Assembly (NCBI RefSeq): GCF_003258315.1
Contig: NZ_CP030032.1
Location: 1,650,001-1,714,000, forward strand
Length of the DNA: 64,000 bases
From: Bradymonas sediminis
GTDB lineage: Bacteria > Myxococcota_A > Bradymonadia > Bradymonadales > Bradymonadaceae
Reading direction: 5' to 3'
Position 1 is the stretch's first letter. Every line of letters begins with the position of its first letter. The position numbers and the translations under genes were made by a program. The notes under the pieces were generated by a model. That model saw only the letters and a list, made by a program, of their open reading frames with translations. It did no database searches and was not told the DNA's origin. Positions 63,374-64,000 of the stretch are shown here, in pieces.

Positions 63374-64000
63374 GTGATTCCAGCCAAAAGGGAGATGAGC
63401 GACTCACCCTACCCAAGCCGCCCGCGCGCGCGCCGGCGGGCCCGCCGGCCAAGCGAACGCCGCCGCCCGGCGTGCCGGTGCCGCCGCCGCATCCGAGCAT
63501 GAAGGCCAGGGCGCCCGGGGTGCGAAGCAGCATGGAGGCCCCGAGCGAGCCGACCACGCTTCGCACCGGTGACACGGTCGCCGGCGCGTTCAAGGTTCAG
63601 CGCTATCTGGGGAGCTCCGGTGGCGCGATCAGCTACCTGTGCACCGAGATCGCCAGCGGCGACTCGGTGGTCATTAAGGTGCTGTCGCGGCCGTTCCCAG
63701 GCGACGATGTCTATGAGGACTATCGCAAGCGGATTCAGGTCGCGAACGCGATTCGGCACAAGAATCTCACGCGCATCCTGGGCATGGGTAAGACCGCCAC
63801 CAACGAGATGTTCGTGGCGATGGAATTTGTCAGCGGCGCGAGCGTCTCGGGGGTCGTCGCCCAGCGGCGCGAGGCCGGAGAGGCGTTGGAGTTGCGCGAT
63901 GTCTTTACCATCTTGGCGCATGTCTGTGACGCGCTCGAAGTCGTCCACAAGCGCATCGCTCACGGTGTCCTGACGCCCTATAATATCTACCTGGGCGCCC
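63370..64000 (+). CDS. Ser/Thr kinase-fold protein with lost catalytic loop (3' partial)
   Basis: The first 210 residues of a protein kinase-like protein that continues past the window end. A Pro-rich leader of about 70 residues is followed by a kinase N-lobe (FKVQRYLGSSGGAISYL, VVIKVL with Lys103), the helix-C region, MEFVSGASVSGVV, and a catalytic-loop region reading AHGVLTPYNIYL. Active kinases have HRDxKPxN here; the Arg, the catalytic Asp and the Lys are Gly199, Val200 and Thr202. The Gly loop is also poor in glycines. It is therefore a likely pseudokinase. The start ATG overlaps the upstream lipoprotein stop. Confidence 0.85.
   Translation, partial: MSDSSQKGDERLTLPKPPARAPAGPPAKRTPPPGVPVPPPHPSMKARAPGVRSSMEAPSEPTTLRTGDTVAGAFKVQRYLGSSGGAISYLCTEIASGDSVVIKVLSRPFPGDDVYEDYRKRIQVANAIRHKNLTRILGMGKTATNEMFVAMEFVSGASVSGVVAQRREAGEALELRDVFTILAHVCDALEVVHKRIAHGVLTPYNIYLGA

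Overview
The window is GC-rich chromosomal DNA (by eye around 60% GC) from a Gram-negative bacterium of the delta-proteobacterial/myxobacterial type. The basis is many lipoproteins with clear lipoboxes, several Hanks-type Ser/Thr kinases (one fused to an AAA/NACHT-like ATPase and helical repeats, one with a PEGA domain), a thrombospondin type-3 repeat lipoprotein, PAN and zinc-ribbon/DUF3426 proteins, and a PhaR regulator. Bradymonadales is my best guess for the group; that is inference from gene content. No rRNA, tRNA, CRISPR array, insertion sequence or prophage was recognised, and the region reads as core chromosome.

Layout. 1-8 kb: tail of an unknown gene, a TatD-fold protein that has lost its metal ligands, a Cys-rich lipoprotein, rsmA, a giant kinase-ATPase, and a beta-helix-like lipoprotein. 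8-11 kb (minus): S66 LD-carboxypeptidase-like peptidase, an ABC ATPase and an anchored protein. 11-18 kb: a DUF465 small protein behind a near-consensus promoter, a Slt70-like lytic transglycosylase, an Rrf2 regulator with a dyad over its promoter, the TSP3 lipoprotein and an MBL-fold hydrolase. 18-21 kb (minus): a cysteine-synthesis operon of CysO/CysM/Mec type led by an OASS paralogue whose PLP lysine is arginine. 21-28 kb (minus): ElaA-like acetyltransferase, maiA with a fumarylacetoacetase-like gene (end of tyrosine degradation), DUF924, and a heterodimeric MdlA/MdlB-like ABC exporter.

28-34 kb: an unknown acidic protein, a Cys-less rhodanese, a PEGA kinase with a TPR partner, and PAN and VWA-like-context lipoproteins. 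34-43 kb (minus): a five-gene DUF4175-like/MoxR/DUF58/BatA-like/VWA-GATase operon. 43-47 kb (minus): a pentaheme cytochrome c, an outer-membrane-type protein and a two-domain rhodanese lipoprotein. 47-56 kb: an unknown gene, phosphomanno/phosphoglucomutase, a helical protein, a zinc-ribbon/DUF3426 protein, PhaR, an outer-membrane-type protein, an alpha/beta hydrolase and a lipoprotein. 56-59 kb (plus): tdk-upp-hpt, a nucleoside/nucleobase salvage cluster. 59-64 kb (plus): a HEAT-type lipoprotein, a DUF4388-like protein, a lipoprotein and the start of a pseudokinase cut by the window edge.

A recurring theme is enzyme folds with the catalytic residues replaced: the TatD-like protein, the OASS paralogue, the small rhodanese and the terminal kinase. 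The most promising system-level candidate is the CysO/CysM/Mec operon with its built-in pseudo-OASS subunit.
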